A DNA stretch of 64,000 bases from Alienimonas californiensis (GTDB lineage Bacteria; Planctomycetota; Planctomycetia; Planctomycetales; Planctomycetaceae): the NCBI RefSeq assembly GCF_007743815.1, contig NZ_CP036265.1, positions 1,266,501 through 1,330,500 of the forward strand, in the 5' to 3' direction. The position numbers and the translations under genes were made by a program. Below, one piece after another: positions 16,553-26,126 of this stretch. Below the pieces are notes generated by a model. That model searched no databases. It was not told where the DNA came from and worked only from the letters and a program-made list of their open reading frames with translations. Numbering within the stretch: the stretch's first letter is position 1; each line of letters starts with the position of its first letter.

Positions 16553-19500
16553 GTGCGGCGTGCCCTGTCCGTCGCCGTATTGCTGACCCTGTTTGCGGCG
16601 CCCGATCCGGCCGCGGGGCAACTGACCGAGCTGTTCGCCCGCGGGGCGGAGGCAGTGCGGCGGCAGGCGAACCGGGCCGGCGACGCCGCCGACGCCGCCA
16701 CCGTCACGCGGACCGTCAACGTGCGGGACGTGGACCTCGCCACCCTCAAGGCCCGGCTGGCACGCTTCGGGGTGAAGGTGCCGATCGAGGCGGAGGGCAA
16801 GGTCAGCGCCACGGTCACCGTGACCGTCCGGCTGACGCAAATCACGCAGTCCGGGGCGATCACCGCTACCGGGCGGATCACCTCCCCCCGGCTGACCCTC
16901 GCCCCCGCCCCGCCCGCCCCCGGCGCGGCTCCGGCCGATCCCGCCCCGGCCCCGGCCGACCCGAACGCGGCCCCGCCGCCGCCGATCGAGCCGATCGTGC
17001 TGACGGATGTGGTCGCGGACCTGTCGCTGGCCCGCGGGGTTCTCGCGCTGGACGACCTCTCCGTGAACCTGCCGGTGGACGGGGCCTTTGTCGGGGGGGC
17101 GGCGATCGGGGGGCCGGTCGGCACGCTGACGGGTTCCGCCTCGCTGCCGTTGGCGGGGGAGGAAACCGAGGCGACCGCGACCCTCACGGCGACGGACGTG
17201 CCGCTCACGGTGTTGTGGGACCGCTTGGGCGCCGGGCTGCCGGTCGCCGGGGGGACGTTTACCGGCACGGTTACCGCCCGCGTGCCTTGGCCGGAGCGGG
17301 GCGACCCGGCGGCCTATGAGGCGACGGCGCAGGTCTCCGCCACCGGCCTGACCGTCGCGGGCCGGGCGGTGGACGACTTGGACGCCGCCCTCGCCCTGAG
17401 CGACGGCACGGCCGAACTGAGCCGGCTGACGACGCTGGTCGCCGGGCAACCGCTGCGGGGGGCGGCGTCGGTGGAGGTGGTCGTCCCCTACGCGTTCGAA
17501 GCGGCGGCGACCAGCGAGCGGTTCGACCTCTCGATCCTCACCGCCCTGTTCCCCGACGGTCCGCCCGCCTGGCTGCCGGCGGACCTCACCGGCACGCTGG
17601 CCCTGAACGTGCAGGGCGACGGCGTGCTGGAGCCCCCGGCCGGCGCCCTCACCGCCACGCTGCGTGGCGGCTCCGCCCTGCAACCGGACGGCGAGAACCC
17701 AGACGGCGAGAACGCGGAGAACCCCGGGGCCGAACCGCTGCGGGTCAACGGGCTGGCGGTGACGGCCCTCAGCGCCGACCTCGTCGCCAACTACTCCCCC
17801 CGCCGCGGCAACGAGGGCGACGCCGACCTTGGCAATGCCAATCCTGAAGGCGACGGCGACGCCGTCGGCGAGGACGGCCCGGACTCGCTCGAACTGACGA
17901 ACGTCGTGCTCCGCACCGAGGCCGGCAGCGTGGTCGGTTCGGCGACCGCGGACCTGACCGGCGCCGGCGCCTGGACCGCGGATCTGACCGGCACGGACCT
18001 CACCCCCCGCCTGCTCGAAGCCCTGCCGGAGCCGATCCGCCCGCCCGCCGGCGCCCTGTCGGGAGACGGTTCGCTGACGCTCCGCGGCACGCTGGTGGGC
18101 ACGCTGGAGCCGGGGGACCTCACCGCGGCGGAGCTGACCCTCAGCGGGGAGAACCTGCAGGTGTACGACGTGCCGGTGCTGGAGCTGGCGGGGAACCTGG
18201 CCGTGGCGAACGGCGAAGCGACGCTGACGGACGTGCGGGCCGTCACCGACCGCGGCGCCTTCACCGGCAGCGCCGCCGTCGGCCCGAACGGCTGGACCGC
18301 CGAGGGCCGGCTGGGCGAGGTGACCGAGGGGATCTTCGACCTGATCCCGGTCTGCGTGCGTCCGCCGGAGTGGCTGATCGCCCGGCAGGGCCGCTTCGCC
18401 GCCGCCGGCCGGGCCCGCGGGCCGGCGAATCCGTGGGGGCTCGAACAGGTGCGGGCGGACGTGCGGGGCACGGGCCTGCGGCTGTTCTCCCTGCCGGTGG
18501 AAACCCTCTCCGCTGACCTCCGCCTCGCCGAAGACCGCCTGACCGCCGCCGACCTGCGGATCGCCTTCGAGGGCGACGGCGACGGCGAGGCCGCGGCCGA
18601 CGAGGCGGAAAGACCGTCCGGCGGGACCCTGACGGGCATCGCCGCGGTGGACTTCGACCGCCCCGACCTGCCGCTGACGGCGAACCTGACCCTCGCGGAC
18701 CTCGACCTCGCCCGCCTGCCGGCGGACCTGCTGCCGCCCGAGTACGGGCTGAACGGCGTCGCCGCGGCGAACGGCCGGATCGACGTGCGGTTCACCCCGC
18801 CCCCGGACCCGGACGCCACCGACCCGAACGACCCCTGCGTGCCCCGCCGGAGCGTGCGGCTGGCGGCGGCGGACGGCTCCGTCACGCTGCGGAACCCCAC
18901 TCTCGCAATGCCCGGCGGCGGGACGATCGCGCTGACGGAAGCCTCCGCGAAGATCGACGTCGCCGACGGCACGCTCCAGTGGCGCGATTTGTTGCTCACC
19001 GCCGCCCCGCCCGCCCGTGCCGGAAACGGCGGCGGCAACGCAGCCCGCGGCCGATTGACGGGCGAGGGCGCCCTCGGGCTGACGGCGCCGCGGCCGTTCC
19101 GGGCGACGCTGCGGTGGGACGAATGGCCGACCGACACGCTGCTCCCCCCCCTGCTGGGCGCCGCCGGCTTCCCCCCGCCCGCCGAGGTGCCCGGCGCCGA
19201 CGGGGCCGCCGCCCGCTCCGGCCGTCGCGGCTCGACGCTGGGGCAGATCGCCGCGACCGGCACGCTGGAACCGTTCAATCTGGAAACCGCCGAGGGCGTG
19301 CTGCGGGCCAGCGACGTCCGGTTGCCGGCGCTGGCGCCGGGGCTGGAACTGCCCTCGCTGGCCGCGGAGGTCGCCCTCACCCCGGAGCGGCTGACGGTGA
19401 GCTCCCTCAGCGCCCGCTTCCTCGCCCCCCCGGACCCCGGGCCGGACGCCGAACCGCGGATCGGCACGCTGTCCGCCTCGGGCTCCCGGTCCCGTCAGGA

Positions 19501-22456
19501 GCCGCACCCGTTTGCGTTCAAGCTGGACGCCGACGGCGTGCCGCTGGCCGTCCTCGCCCCGGCGCTGACCGCCGTCGGGAACGACAGCTCCGGCGCCAGC
19601 GGGGACGGCGGACCGTTGGGCGATCTGGCGACCGGCCCGGGGGCGTTCGCCGGGACCGTCACGCTGAACGCGGACCTGACGGGCTCCGACGACCCCGCCG
19701 ATCTGCGGGGCGACCTGTCGCTGTCCGGCCACGACGTGACGGCGTTCGGCGTGGGCGTCGACCTGCTGACCCTCGCCGCGGAGGCCGACGAGAACGTCGT
19801 CCGGGTGAATCAGCTGGGCGTGGCGTTGGGCGCGGCGGCGGCGTCCGGGCGGGGCGAGCTGCGGACGGACGGCGCCCGCGCCTGGGCCGCCGCCGTGAAC
19901 GTCACCGGCGCCGACCCCCGCGATCTCGCCCGGCGGCTGGCCCCCGTGCTGCCGCTGGCCGTGCGGGAGTTCGGCCCGGACTCCCCCGACAGCCCCGTCG
20001 CCCTGGGCGGCGCGTTGAACTTCAACCTCACCGCGAACGGCAAGCTGGGCGATCCGGCGGCGCCCGCCGACTCCCCCGAGGCCGCCGCCCCCTGGACGGC
20101 GGACCTCAATCTGATCGCCGAGCGTCTGGATCTGGAAGTGCCCCCGGACGCGGACTTCCCCGGTCTCGGCCCGGTCGTGTTGAACGACGTGAAGACGACG
20201 GCGACCCTCGACCACCCCGCCCGCGGCCGCACCCGGCTGACGGTCGAACGGCTGGCGGCGAGGCTGGCCGACGGCGACCTGCGGGTGACGGCCTCCGTCC
20301 CCCTGCCCCGCGAGGAACCCGCCGGGCCTCCCTTGAACAGTGAGCCCTCGGTTCGGGAGCCCTCGGTTCGGGAGCCCTCGGTTCGGGAGCCCTCGGTCGG
20401 GGGGCCGGCGGCGGCGCCGGTCGAGACGGAGGAGAACGGGTCCGCGACGCTGGCCTGGGTCGGCGGGGACGTGGGCGCCCTGCTGACGGCGGCCTCCCCG
20501 CGGCGGTTCGATCCGGCGGCCGGCGGAACCGAGCCCCCGCTGACCGGCGCCGCCACCGTGCGGGCCGCCGCCGCCTGGCCGGCCGGGCGGCTGTCGCTGA
20601 AGTCCGTGGCCCTGAACGGCCGGGTGACCAGCGACCTGCTGACAGTCGTGCGACGCAGCGGCGCCGGGCGGCCGGTGCGGCTGCGGGACGCGATCCTCAC
20701 CGCGGAACTGGCTGGGGGCGTGGGCAAGGGAGCGGTGGAGGCCCGCGGGTTCGGCGGCGACTTCGGCGCCGCCGCCGCGTTCCGCCCGCTACCCGTTGCC
20801 GCGGCGCCCTCCCCCGCGGCCCTCGCCTTCGCTGAGCCCGGCCCCGTCACGCCAATGGCCGCCACCAACCCGGCCGCCGTGCCCACGGTCGCGACGCCCA
20901 CAGCCGCCGCGAGCGCGGCCGCCGCCGACGCGATCGCCCTGTTTTCAGGCGCCGCGGAGACCGGCGGGGGGGAAACCGGCGACGACGGATTCGGGGCGTG
21001 GCCGTTGCGGGTGGTCGCGTCGGCGGGGGTGCAGAACGCGGACCTGCTGGAGCTGGAATCGGTCCTCCGCGGCCGCAGCGGGGCGGCGCCGTCGGTCCGC
21101 GGACAGGCCAACCTCTGCCTGCGGTTCGATTCCCACCCCGAAGGCCCGCCGGTGGATCTGGCGGCGCTGCTGCCCGGCGTCGCCCCCCCGCCCGGCTGCG
21201 CCGCCCTGCCCACGCGGGCGCCCGCGGAGATCGATTCCCTCCGCCCCGGCCGCCCGGCGCCCCGGCTGACCGGCACGGTGCGGCTGCGGTCGGTCACCTG
21301 GGGCGGCGAGCAACTGGTCAACGACGCCATTCTGGCCCTCGACGCCCGCGATCCGACCGACTGGACCGGCGAGCTGCGCAACGGCCGCTACGCCGGCGGA
21401 ACCTTCCAACTGACCGTCGGCCCCCCGCCCGGCGGCGATTCCACAAACGGCGCGCTGCAGATCGAACTGCTGCTCCGCGACGCCGACGCCGACCGCGCCT
21501 TCGCCCCGGTCCCCTGGCTGGGGGAAAACGTGACCGGCCGGCTGGGCATACGGCTGAACGGCCTGCTCGGCGTGAACGCCGTGATGCTGCGGGGGCAGAT
21601 CGAACTGGACCGCGGGCAGTTCCTCGCCGCGAACGCCCCCGGGCGGCCGGGCAACGACTACCTGTTCGACATCTCCCGTTGGCGCCTGCCCACCGAACTG
21701 GTTTACACGCCCGCCGCCGGCTCCGGCCGGGTGCGCATCGGCGGCGCCAGCGCCTCGGTGGGCGGCGGCACGGTGGAGGGCGGCGTGGACGTGCAGTTCG
21801 GCCGCAGCCCCGGCGTGGGGCTGGACGTCGATTTGAACCTGCGGGGCGTGGACTCCACGGTCCTCACCCAGGGCGCCGGCGGGAACCTGACCGGCGGCCG
21901 CGTCGCCGGCACCGTCACACTGGCCGGCCGGGCCGTGGACGGACTGGAAGACCTGGAGGGCGAGGCCCGGCTGATCCTGGTGAGCCCCTCCCCGCAGGGC
22001 TTGCCGGTGCTCAGCGCGCTCCAGCCCTTCCTGAAGTTCCGCGGCCCCGCCACCGCCCGCACCGGGGAGTTGGCCGTGCGGCTGCGGAACTCCGTCGCCC
22101 GGATCGAGCGGCTGACGCTCTCCGGCCCCGGCATTCGCCTATACGCCACCGGGACCGCCGCCCTGCCCGCCGGCCGGCTGGACCTGGAAGTCGTCGCCGA
22201 CACCGGCCCCCGCGACGTGACCGGCGACGTGCTGCTCCGATTGGTGGAGGAAGCCGCCGGCCCCACGCCCGTCGGCTTCGCCCTGCGGGCCAGCCGGATC
22301 CTGCGGGACCGCGTGGTGTACCTGCACGTCGGCGGCACGGTCCGCAACCCGCGGGTCCAGGTGCAGACGGGCCGTCAGCTTCAGGACGAGGCGCTCCGCT
22401 TCCTGCTGGGCGAACTGTTCATTCCCGGCGGCGGCGCCGGCGCCGCCGGGCCTTGA
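16553..22456 (+). CDS. Giant AsmA/TamB-like envelope protein
   Basis: About 1967 residues from a GTG at 16553, chosen because a signal peptide begins there (RRALSVAVLLTLFAAPDPAAG). The body is a long series of beta-rich repeats with recurring motifs such as LTGTVTLxG, GxLxLxG and LxVxxLxARLxDG. The C-terminus (from ~1790: GGRVAGTVTLAGRAVDGLED, FALRASRILRDRVVYLHVGG, VQVQTGRQLQDEALRFLLG) resembles the end of AsmA/DUF3971/TamB-type proteins, which form periplasm-spanning lipid-transport bridges. Low-complexity Pro/Ala linkers and a 15-bp tandem repeat interrupt it. It stands alone, divergent from the sigma factor. The fold assignment is by pattern and the function is inferred. Confidence 0.65.
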   Translation: MRRALSVAVLLTLFAAPDPAAGQLTELFARGAEAVRRQANRAGDAADAATVTRTVNVRDVDLATLKARLARFGVKVPIEAEGKVSATVTVTVRLTQITQSGAITATGRITSPRLTLAPAPPAPGAAPADPAPAPADPNAAPPPPIEPIVLTDVVADLSLARGVLALDDLSVNLPVDGAFVGGAAIGGPVGTLTGSASLPLAGEETEATATLTATDVPLTVLWDRLGAGLPVAGGTFTGTVTARVPWPERGDPAAYEATAQVSATGLTVAGRAVDDLDAALALSDGTAELSRLTTLVAGQPLRGAASVEVVVPYAFEAAATSERFDLSILTALFPDGPPAWLPADLTGTLALNVQGDGVLEPPAGALTATLRGGSALQPDGENPDGENAENPGAEPLRVNGLAVTALSADLVANYSPRRGNEGDADLGNANPEGDGDAVGEDGPDSLELTNVVLRTEAGSVVGSATADLTGAGAWTADLTGTDLTPRLLEALPEPIRPPAGALSGDGSLTLRGTLVGTLEPGDLTAAELTLSGENLQVYDVPVLELAGNLAVANGEATLTDVRAVTDRGAFTGSAAVGPNGWTAEGRLGEVTEGIFDLIPVCVRPPEWLIARQGRFAAAGRARGPANPWGLEQVRADVRGTGLRLFSLPVETLSADLRLAEDRLTAADLRIAFEGDGDGEAAADEAERPSGGTLTGIAAVDFDRPDLPLTANLTLADLDLARLPADLLPPEYGLNGVAAANGRIDVRFTPPPDPDATDPNDPCVPRRSVRLAAADGSVTLRNPTLAMPGGGTIALTEASAKIDVADGTLQWRDLLLTAAPPARAGNGGGNAARGRLTGEGALGLTAPRPFRATLRWDEWPTDTLLPPLLGAAGFPPPAEVPGADGAAARSGRRGSTLGQIAATGTLEPFNLETAEGVLRASDVRLPALAPGLELPSLAAEVALTPERLTVSSLSARFLAPPDPGPDAEPRIGTLSASGSRSRQEPHPFAFKLDADGVPLAVLAPALTAVGNDSSGASGDGGPLGDLATGPGAFAGTVTLNADLTGSDDPADLRGDLSLSGHDVTAFGVGVDLLTLAAEADENVVRVNQLGVALGAAAASGRGELRTDGARAWAAAVNVTGADPRDLARRLAPVLPLAVREFGPDSPDSPVALGGALNFNLTANGKLGDPAAPADSPEAAAPWTADLNLIAERLDLEVPPDADFPGLGPVVLNDVKTTATLDHPARGRTRLTVERLAARLADGDLRVTASVPLPREEPAGPPLNSEPSVREPSVREPSVREPSVGGPAAAPVETEENGSATLAWVGGDVGALLTAASPRRFDPAAGGTEPPLTGAATVRAAAAWPAGRLSLKSVALNGRVTSDLLTVVRRSGAGRPVRLRDAILTAELAGGVGKGAVEARGFGGDFGAAAAFRPLPVAAAPSPAALAFAEPGPVTPMAATNPAAVPTVATPTAAASAAAADAIALFSGAAETGGGETGDDGFGAWPLRVVASAGVQNADLLELESVLRGRSGAAPSVRGQANLCLRFDSHPEGPPVDLAALLPGVAPPPGCAALPTRAPAEIDSLRPGRPAPRLTGTVRLRSVTWGGEQLVNDAILALDARDPTDWTGELRNGRYAGGTFQLTVGPPPGGDSTNGALQIELLLRDADADRAFAPVPWLGENVTGRLGIRLNGLLGVNAVMLRGQIELDRGQFLAANAPGRPGNDYLFDISRWRLPTELVYTPAAGSGRVRIGGASASVGGGTVEGGVDVQFGRSPGVGLDVDLNLRGVDSTVLTQGAGGNLTGGRVAGTVTLAGRAVDGLEDLEGEARLILVSPSPQGLPVLSALQPFLKFRGPATARTGELAVRLRNSVARIERLTLSGPGIRLYATGTAALPAGRLDLEVVADTGPRDVTGDVLLRLVEEAAGPTPVGFALRASRILRDRVVYLHVGGTVRNPRVQVQTGRQLQDEALRFLLGELFIPGGGAGAAGP
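20342..20400 (+). repeat. 15-bp in-frame tandem repeat in the AsmA-like gene
   Basis: GAGCCCTCGGTTCGG is repeated three times exactly and a fourth time with one base missing. It encodes EPSVR repeats near residue 1264, in a linker between beta-rich segments. The unit length is a multiple of three, so copy-number change would keep the frame. Confidence 0.9.
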
Positions 22457-22469
22457 GGATGAGCCGGCT

Positions 22470-22646
22470 TCCCCCCCCGCCCCCTTTTGGGGGAGAGGGG
22501 TCGGGGGTGAGGGGGCAGTGACGTCCGGATGCCGTTGACGGTCCGCTTCTTCATGGATCGGCCGGGACGTCACCGCAGAGAGCGGGGGCGAATAAACCGT
22601 GCCTCACCCTCACCCCCGGCCCCTCTCCCTCAAGGGAGAGGGGGGA
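22470..22646 (+). repeat. Family A composite inverted-repeat element, copy 4
   Basis: It lies between the AsmA-like gene and the SDR gene, both on the plus strand. The core contains CGTTGACGGTCCGC and CACCGCAGAGAGCGGGGGCG. It is in the standard orientation. Confidence 0.9.
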
Positions 22647-22705
22647 TGAAAGCGTGCAGGGCCGGCGGCGTGTCGGCTCCGGGATCGCTCCGTTACCCTG
22701 CGGGC

Positions 22706-23539
22706 ATGGCCGCACCTGAGAACGATCCGACCGCCCCCAAGGGGGACCGCGCTCCCACCCCCGCCGCGACGCCGCCGGCGGTTTTGTTCGACCTGACCGG
22801 CAAACGGGCCGTGGTGGTCGGCGGAACCGGCGTGCTGGGCGGGGCGATCGCCGAGACCCTCGCCGCCGCCGGTGCCGAACTGATCATCGTCGGCCGCGGG
22901 GAAGCCGCCGGGAACGAAGTCGCCGACCGTATCAAAGCCGCCGGCGGCTCCGCCGCGGTGATCACCGCCGACGCCACCCGCCGGGAGGACCTCGAAAGCC
23001 TCCGCGACCAACTGCTCGCCGACGGCGGCCCCCCGGACGTGCTGGTGAACGCCGCCGGGGTCAACGCCGCCACGCCGTTCCTAGAGATCTCCGACGACGA
23101 GTGGCACAAAATCTTCCGGGTGAACCTCGATTCGGTCCGGCTGGCCTGCCAGATCCTGGGCCCGGCGATGCTGGAGCGGGGCTCCGGCAGCATCATGAAT
23201 TTGGCCAGCATGTCCGCGGAGATCCCGCTCTCCCGGGTCTTCACCTACAGCGCCAGCAAGGCGGCGGTGTTGAACCTCACCCGCAACCTCGCGCGGGAGT
23301 GGGCGCCGCAGGGCGTGCGGGTGAACGCCCTCTCCCCCGGCTTCTTTCCGGCGGAGCAGAACCGCGACATCCTCTCCCCGGACCGGGTCGCGGCGATCAT
23401 GAACCACACCCCGATGAACCGCTTCGGCGAGCCCGGCGAACTGGCCGGCGCCGTGCTGCTGCTCGCCTCCGACGCCGGCCGCTTCATGACCGGCACGAAC
23501 CTCTGCGTCGACGGCGGCTTCAGCGCAATGACGATCTGA
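22706..23539 (+). CDS. SDR-family NAD(P)-dependent oxidoreductase
   Basis: 277 residues from the ATG at 22706. The Rossmann motif GGTGVLGG (39-46), NAAG (115-118) and the catalytic set Ser168/170, Tyr181 and Lys185 (YSASK) mark a classical short-chain dehydrogenase. The ending PMNRFGEPGELAGAV...DGGFSAMTI resembles the UxuB/YjmF-type D-mannonate oxidoreductase and gluconate 5-dehydrogenase group, which would suit sugar-acid catabolism from polysaccharide breakdown. That substrate is inferred from a short tail match. It stands alone upstream of rdgB, separated by a hairpin repeat. Confidence 0.88.
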   Translation: MAAPENDPTAPKGDRAPTPAATPPAVLFDLTGKRAVVVGGTGVLGGAIAETLAAAGAELIIVGRGEAAGNEVADRIKAAGGSAAVITADATRREDLESLRDQLLADGGPPDVLVNAAGVNAATPFLEISDDEWHKIFRVNLDSVRLACQILGPAMLERGSGSIMNLASMSAEIPLSRVFTYSASKAAVLNLTRNLAREWAPQGVRVNALSPGFFPAEQNRDILSPDRVAAIMNHTPMNRFGEPGELAGAVLLLASDAGRFMTGTNLCVDGGFSAMTI

Positions 23540-23542
23540 ATG

Positions 23543-23610
23543 AAGGCGGAGGGGGGAGGGCGGCAGGCGGAAGGGCCGCCGCCGCATCGTTTCCTTCCGC
23601 CCTCCGCCTT
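23543..23610. repeat. Nested inverted repeat between SDR and rdgB (family G)
   Basis: The outer arms are AAGGCGGAGG (23543-23552) and CCTCCGCCTT (23601-23610). The inner arms are GGCGGAAGG (23566-23574) and CCTTCCGCC (23593-23601). The tail continues CGCCCTTCCGCCTT. It is a REP-like palindrome close to both genes and could be a terminator or stability hairpin for the SDR transcript. Confidence 0.65.
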
Positions 23611-23630
23611 CGCCCTTCCGCCTTGATTCC

Positions 23631-24284
23631 ATGCTCATCCTCGCCACCCGCAACCGCAAAAAGCTCGCGGAGGTCGTCGACCTGCTCGCCCGCTACGGGG
23701 TCCGCGGCGAACAGGTGAAAGACGTGTCCGTCTTTGACGAGGGCGAAGAACTGGCCCAGTTCGGCCCGGTTCCGGAGGTGGTCGAGGACGGCGAGACCTT
23801 CGCCGCCAACGCCGCCCTCAAGGCGATGCAGACGGCCGCATTCCTCGCCGGGCAAGGGTTCGACGCGTTCGTGCTGGGCGAGGACAGCGGCTTGTGCGTG
23901 GACGCGTTGAAGGGGGCGCCGGGCGTCTACAGCGCCCGCTACGCCGGCTCCCACGGCGACGACGAGGCGAACAACGACAAATTATTGCGAGAACTGGACG
24001 GCGTCCCGCCGGAGAGACGCGGCGCCGGCTATGTGAGCAGCGTCGCGGTCGCCAATCCGGCCGGCGAACTCGTGCTGACCGCGGAGGACGCCTGCCGCGG
24101 CCGCATCGCGACGGAGCGCCGGGGGACCGGCGGGTTCGGCTACGATCCGCTGTTCGAGATCCGCGAACTGCACTGCACCTTCGGCGAACTCCCCCCCGCC
24201 GTGAAGCGGGCCCTCTCCCACCGCGGCCGGACGTTGCGCTCCCTCGGCCCCCGCCTCGCCGGCCTGCTGCGGTCCTCTTCATAA
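23631..24284 (+). CDS. rdgB: XTP/dITP diphosphatase (non-canonical purine NTP pyrophosphatase)
   Basis: 217 residues, with the Ham1/RdgB motifs in order: TRNRKKLAEV at the N-terminus, GETFAANAALKA, EDSGLCVDAL, PGVYSARYAG, GTGGFGYDPLF and LSHRGR. It hydrolyses XTP, dITP and dHAPTP to monophosphates plus pyrophosphate, keeping damaged purines out of DNA and RNA in the cytoplasm. The length fits the family (190-210), with ~10 extra residues after the first strand (residues 21-45). It is a single-gene unit. Confidence 0.94.
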   Translation: MLILATRNRKKLAEVVDLLARYGVRGEQVKDVSVFDEGEELAQFGPVPEVVEDGETFAANAALKAMQTAAFLAGQGFDAFVLGEDSGLCVDALKGAPGVYSARYAGSHGDDEANNDKLLRELDGVPPERRGAGYVSSVAVANPAGELVLTAEDACRGRIATERRGTGGFGYDPLFEIRELHCTFGELPPAVKRALSHRGRTLRSLGPRLAGLLRSSS

Positions 24285-24288
24285 ATCC

Positions 24289-24322
24289 CCCCGCTTCGCC
24301 GTCGCCGTTAGGCGGCGCGCGT
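24289..24322 (+). repeat. Family E 34-bp repeat, copy 2 (intergenic)
   Basis: Identical to the other two copies except at up to three positions (CCCCGCTTCGCCGTCGCCG, TT, then AGGCGGCGCGCGT). It starts 5 bp after the rdgB stop codon. It is the only copy of the three that lies outside a gene. Confidence 0.8.
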
Positions 24323-24569
24323 TCTTCCCAGCGACTCTGCCCCCCACGGGAACGCGAGCACGCATGAACCGGGAACGCCCCGAGCGGGTCCGATCGACGG
24401 CGACGGTTCCGCATTTCGCAGGCCCCGCCCCGCCCCGAACCGCGGTCCCGGGCGAACCCCCCGTTTCACCCCGCGGCCGCGTGGCGTACACTTCCTTCAG
24501 CGGACGACGGGTCCGACCGGCTTCGGCCGGACTCGCCTCGCCTGCACCCCCCATGGGAGAACCGGAGAC

Positions 24570-25901
24570 GTGAGCGTACCCAGCGACAACCGGCCCCCCA
24601 CCAACCGCCTCGGCTTTCCGGGCGGCGACGGACGATCCGGCGATGAACCCGGCGGCGACGGGCTCCCTCCGCTGGCCGCGGCGGCCCGTAAGCCCGTGCG
24701 CCTCGGCCCGTTGGTCGTCAGCGGGGAGATCGACAACACCCGCCCCTACGCCGTCTGCGGCTGGCTCAAGCTGCGGGGTCAGGAACACCCCATCACGCTG
24801 AACCTCACCGGCGACGCCGGCGAGGGCCTCCGCGGCAAACGAGTGCGCTTCGAATCCGCCCCCGGCGGCGTGCAGATCTTCACCCCGCCGGACCTTTCCG
24901 AAGCCCTTGCCTGGCAGCAGGTCGGCCCGACCGGCCCGATGACCCTCGACCGCCCCGGCCCCCACAACCCCGGCGGGTCCCTGCGGAGCGGCGACCACGG
25001 CCCCGCCGCCGGCCTCACCCCGCCGGCCTCCGGCCCCACGCCCTCCCGCCCGGCCTCCGACCCCGCCCGCCCCGGCCGCGACGTGCTGCGGCTGGAATGG
25101 GACAGCCAGAACGGCCGCGTTCGCCTGCACCTCGCCGGCGCCGTGATTACCGAACTGCCCTCCCACGACGAGGAAGACGAACTCGACGACCCGGACATCG
25201 TCGCCGGCTCCGCCCCCGACGATCACCTCACGGATCTGTCCGACGAAGACACGCAGTTCGGAGAGGAAGAGGACGACGACGACCGCTTCGCCGACGGCGA
25301 CCGACTGTTCGACGACGAGGACGACGACCCGTTCGGCCTGTTCGACCCGGACCTGCAGGACTCACTCGACGACGACGCCGACGCCCTCGACCGCGACGCC
25401 ATGCCCGACCTGTTCGGCAGCGGCTTCGCCGGCTTCGGCGAGGACGGGTACAGCGACGGCAGTTACGGCGACGGCAGTTTCGGCGACGGCGACGGCCCCG
25501 GCGGGCAGTTCGGCGAGGACCTGCGGCGGCTCGAAGCCCTGATCGAGGGCGGCGCCGGCGTGCCGATCGGCCAGGTGTTCGATCCCCCCCTGCGGCTCCG
25601 CCGCCCGGAGCAACTGGACGACGCCAAGGTCGAGGCCGCCCTCAAACTGCTCCTCTCACGCCTCGCCGAGCACGGCATCGCGTTGGACGTCTGCGAGCAC
25701 TTCACCCCGCGGGAAAGCTACGCCTACCTGCTGGAGGAGATCTGCCCCACGGAACTCACGCACCCGGAGCTCGATCCGGTGCGGTGGGTCCAGCACTTCA
25801 GCACCTCCGACGCCTGCCCGGCCTGCGAAGCGGAGTTCGAGCGCGAGTTCGAAGAATACGAACGCGACCGCCGCCGCCGCGGAGACGACGACGAGGAATA
25901 G
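24570..25901 (+). CDS. Acidic protein of unknown function
   Basis: 443 residues, GTG start with a GGGAG upstream. I do not recognise the family. An N-terminal folded part (40-115: VRLGPLVVSGEIDNTRPYAVCGWLKLRG) is followed by a Pro/Gly linker and a strongly Asp/Glu-rich stretch (about 200-290). A Gly/Ser/Asp stretch with the repeat SYGDGSFGDG comes next. The C-terminal ~130 residues look folded (DDAKVEAALKLLLSRLAEHGIALDVCEHFTPRESYAYLL) and contain CPACEAEF, a single CxxC. It is probably cytosolic. The acidic region could mimic nucleic acid or bind basic protein or metal; this is conjecture. Confidence 0.7.
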   Translation: MSVPSDNRPPTNRLGFPGGDGRSGDEPGGDGLPPLAAAARKPVRLGPLVVSGEIDNTRPYAVCGWLKLRGQEHPITLNLTGDAGEGLRGKRVRFESAPGGVQIFTPPDLSEALAWQQVGPTGPMTLDRPGPHNPGGSLRSGDHGPAAGLTPPASGPTPSRPASDPARPGRDVLRLEWDSQNGRVRLHLAGAVITELPSHDEEDELDDPDIVAGSAPDDHLTDLSDEDTQFGEEEDDDDRFADGDRLFDDEDDDPFGLFDPDLQDSLDDDADALDRDAMPDLFGSGFAGFGEDGYSDGSYGDGSFGDGDGPGGQFGEDLRRLEALIEGGAGVPIGQVFDPPLRLRRPEQLDDAKVEAALKLLLSRLAEHGIALDVCEHFTPRESYAYLLEEICPTELTHPELDPVRWVQHFSTSDACPACEAEFEREFEEYERDRRRRGDDDEE

Positions 25902-25913
25902 GGCCGTTCAAGA

Positions 25914-26088
25914 CTCCCCTCGCCCCCTTTTGGGGGAGAGGGGTCGGGGGTGAGGGGGCGGCGATTCCCGAGCCCTGTTTACGGTCCGTTCGCTCGCCCA
26001 TCGGCCGGCACCCCACCGCATGAGCGGAGACGCGTGAACCGTGCGCTCACCCTCACCCCCGGCCCCTCTCCCTGAGGGAGAGGGGGGA
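25914..26088 (+). repeat. Family A composite inverted-repeat element, copy 5
   Basis: It lies between the convergent acidic-protein gene and exbD. The core contains TTTACGGTCCGTTCGC and CACCGCATGAGCGG. It is in the standard orientation. Confidence 0.9.
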
Positions 26089-26126
26089 AGAGCGACCCGA
26101 CCGTCTCTCAAGCTCCCGATCTGCCG

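Noticed and set aside
16325-20215. 1296-codon open frame antisense to the AsmA-like gene
   Set aside because: It is a high-GC shadow of the real gene. Its product is Arg/Gly/Gln-rich without motifs, while the plus strand gives a signal peptide and beta-repeat pattern.
24364-24573. 69-codon frame overlapping the start of the acidic-protein gene by 4 nt
   Set aside because: The overlap looks like coupling, but the product is Arg/Pro-rich with no fold signal. I consider it chance.
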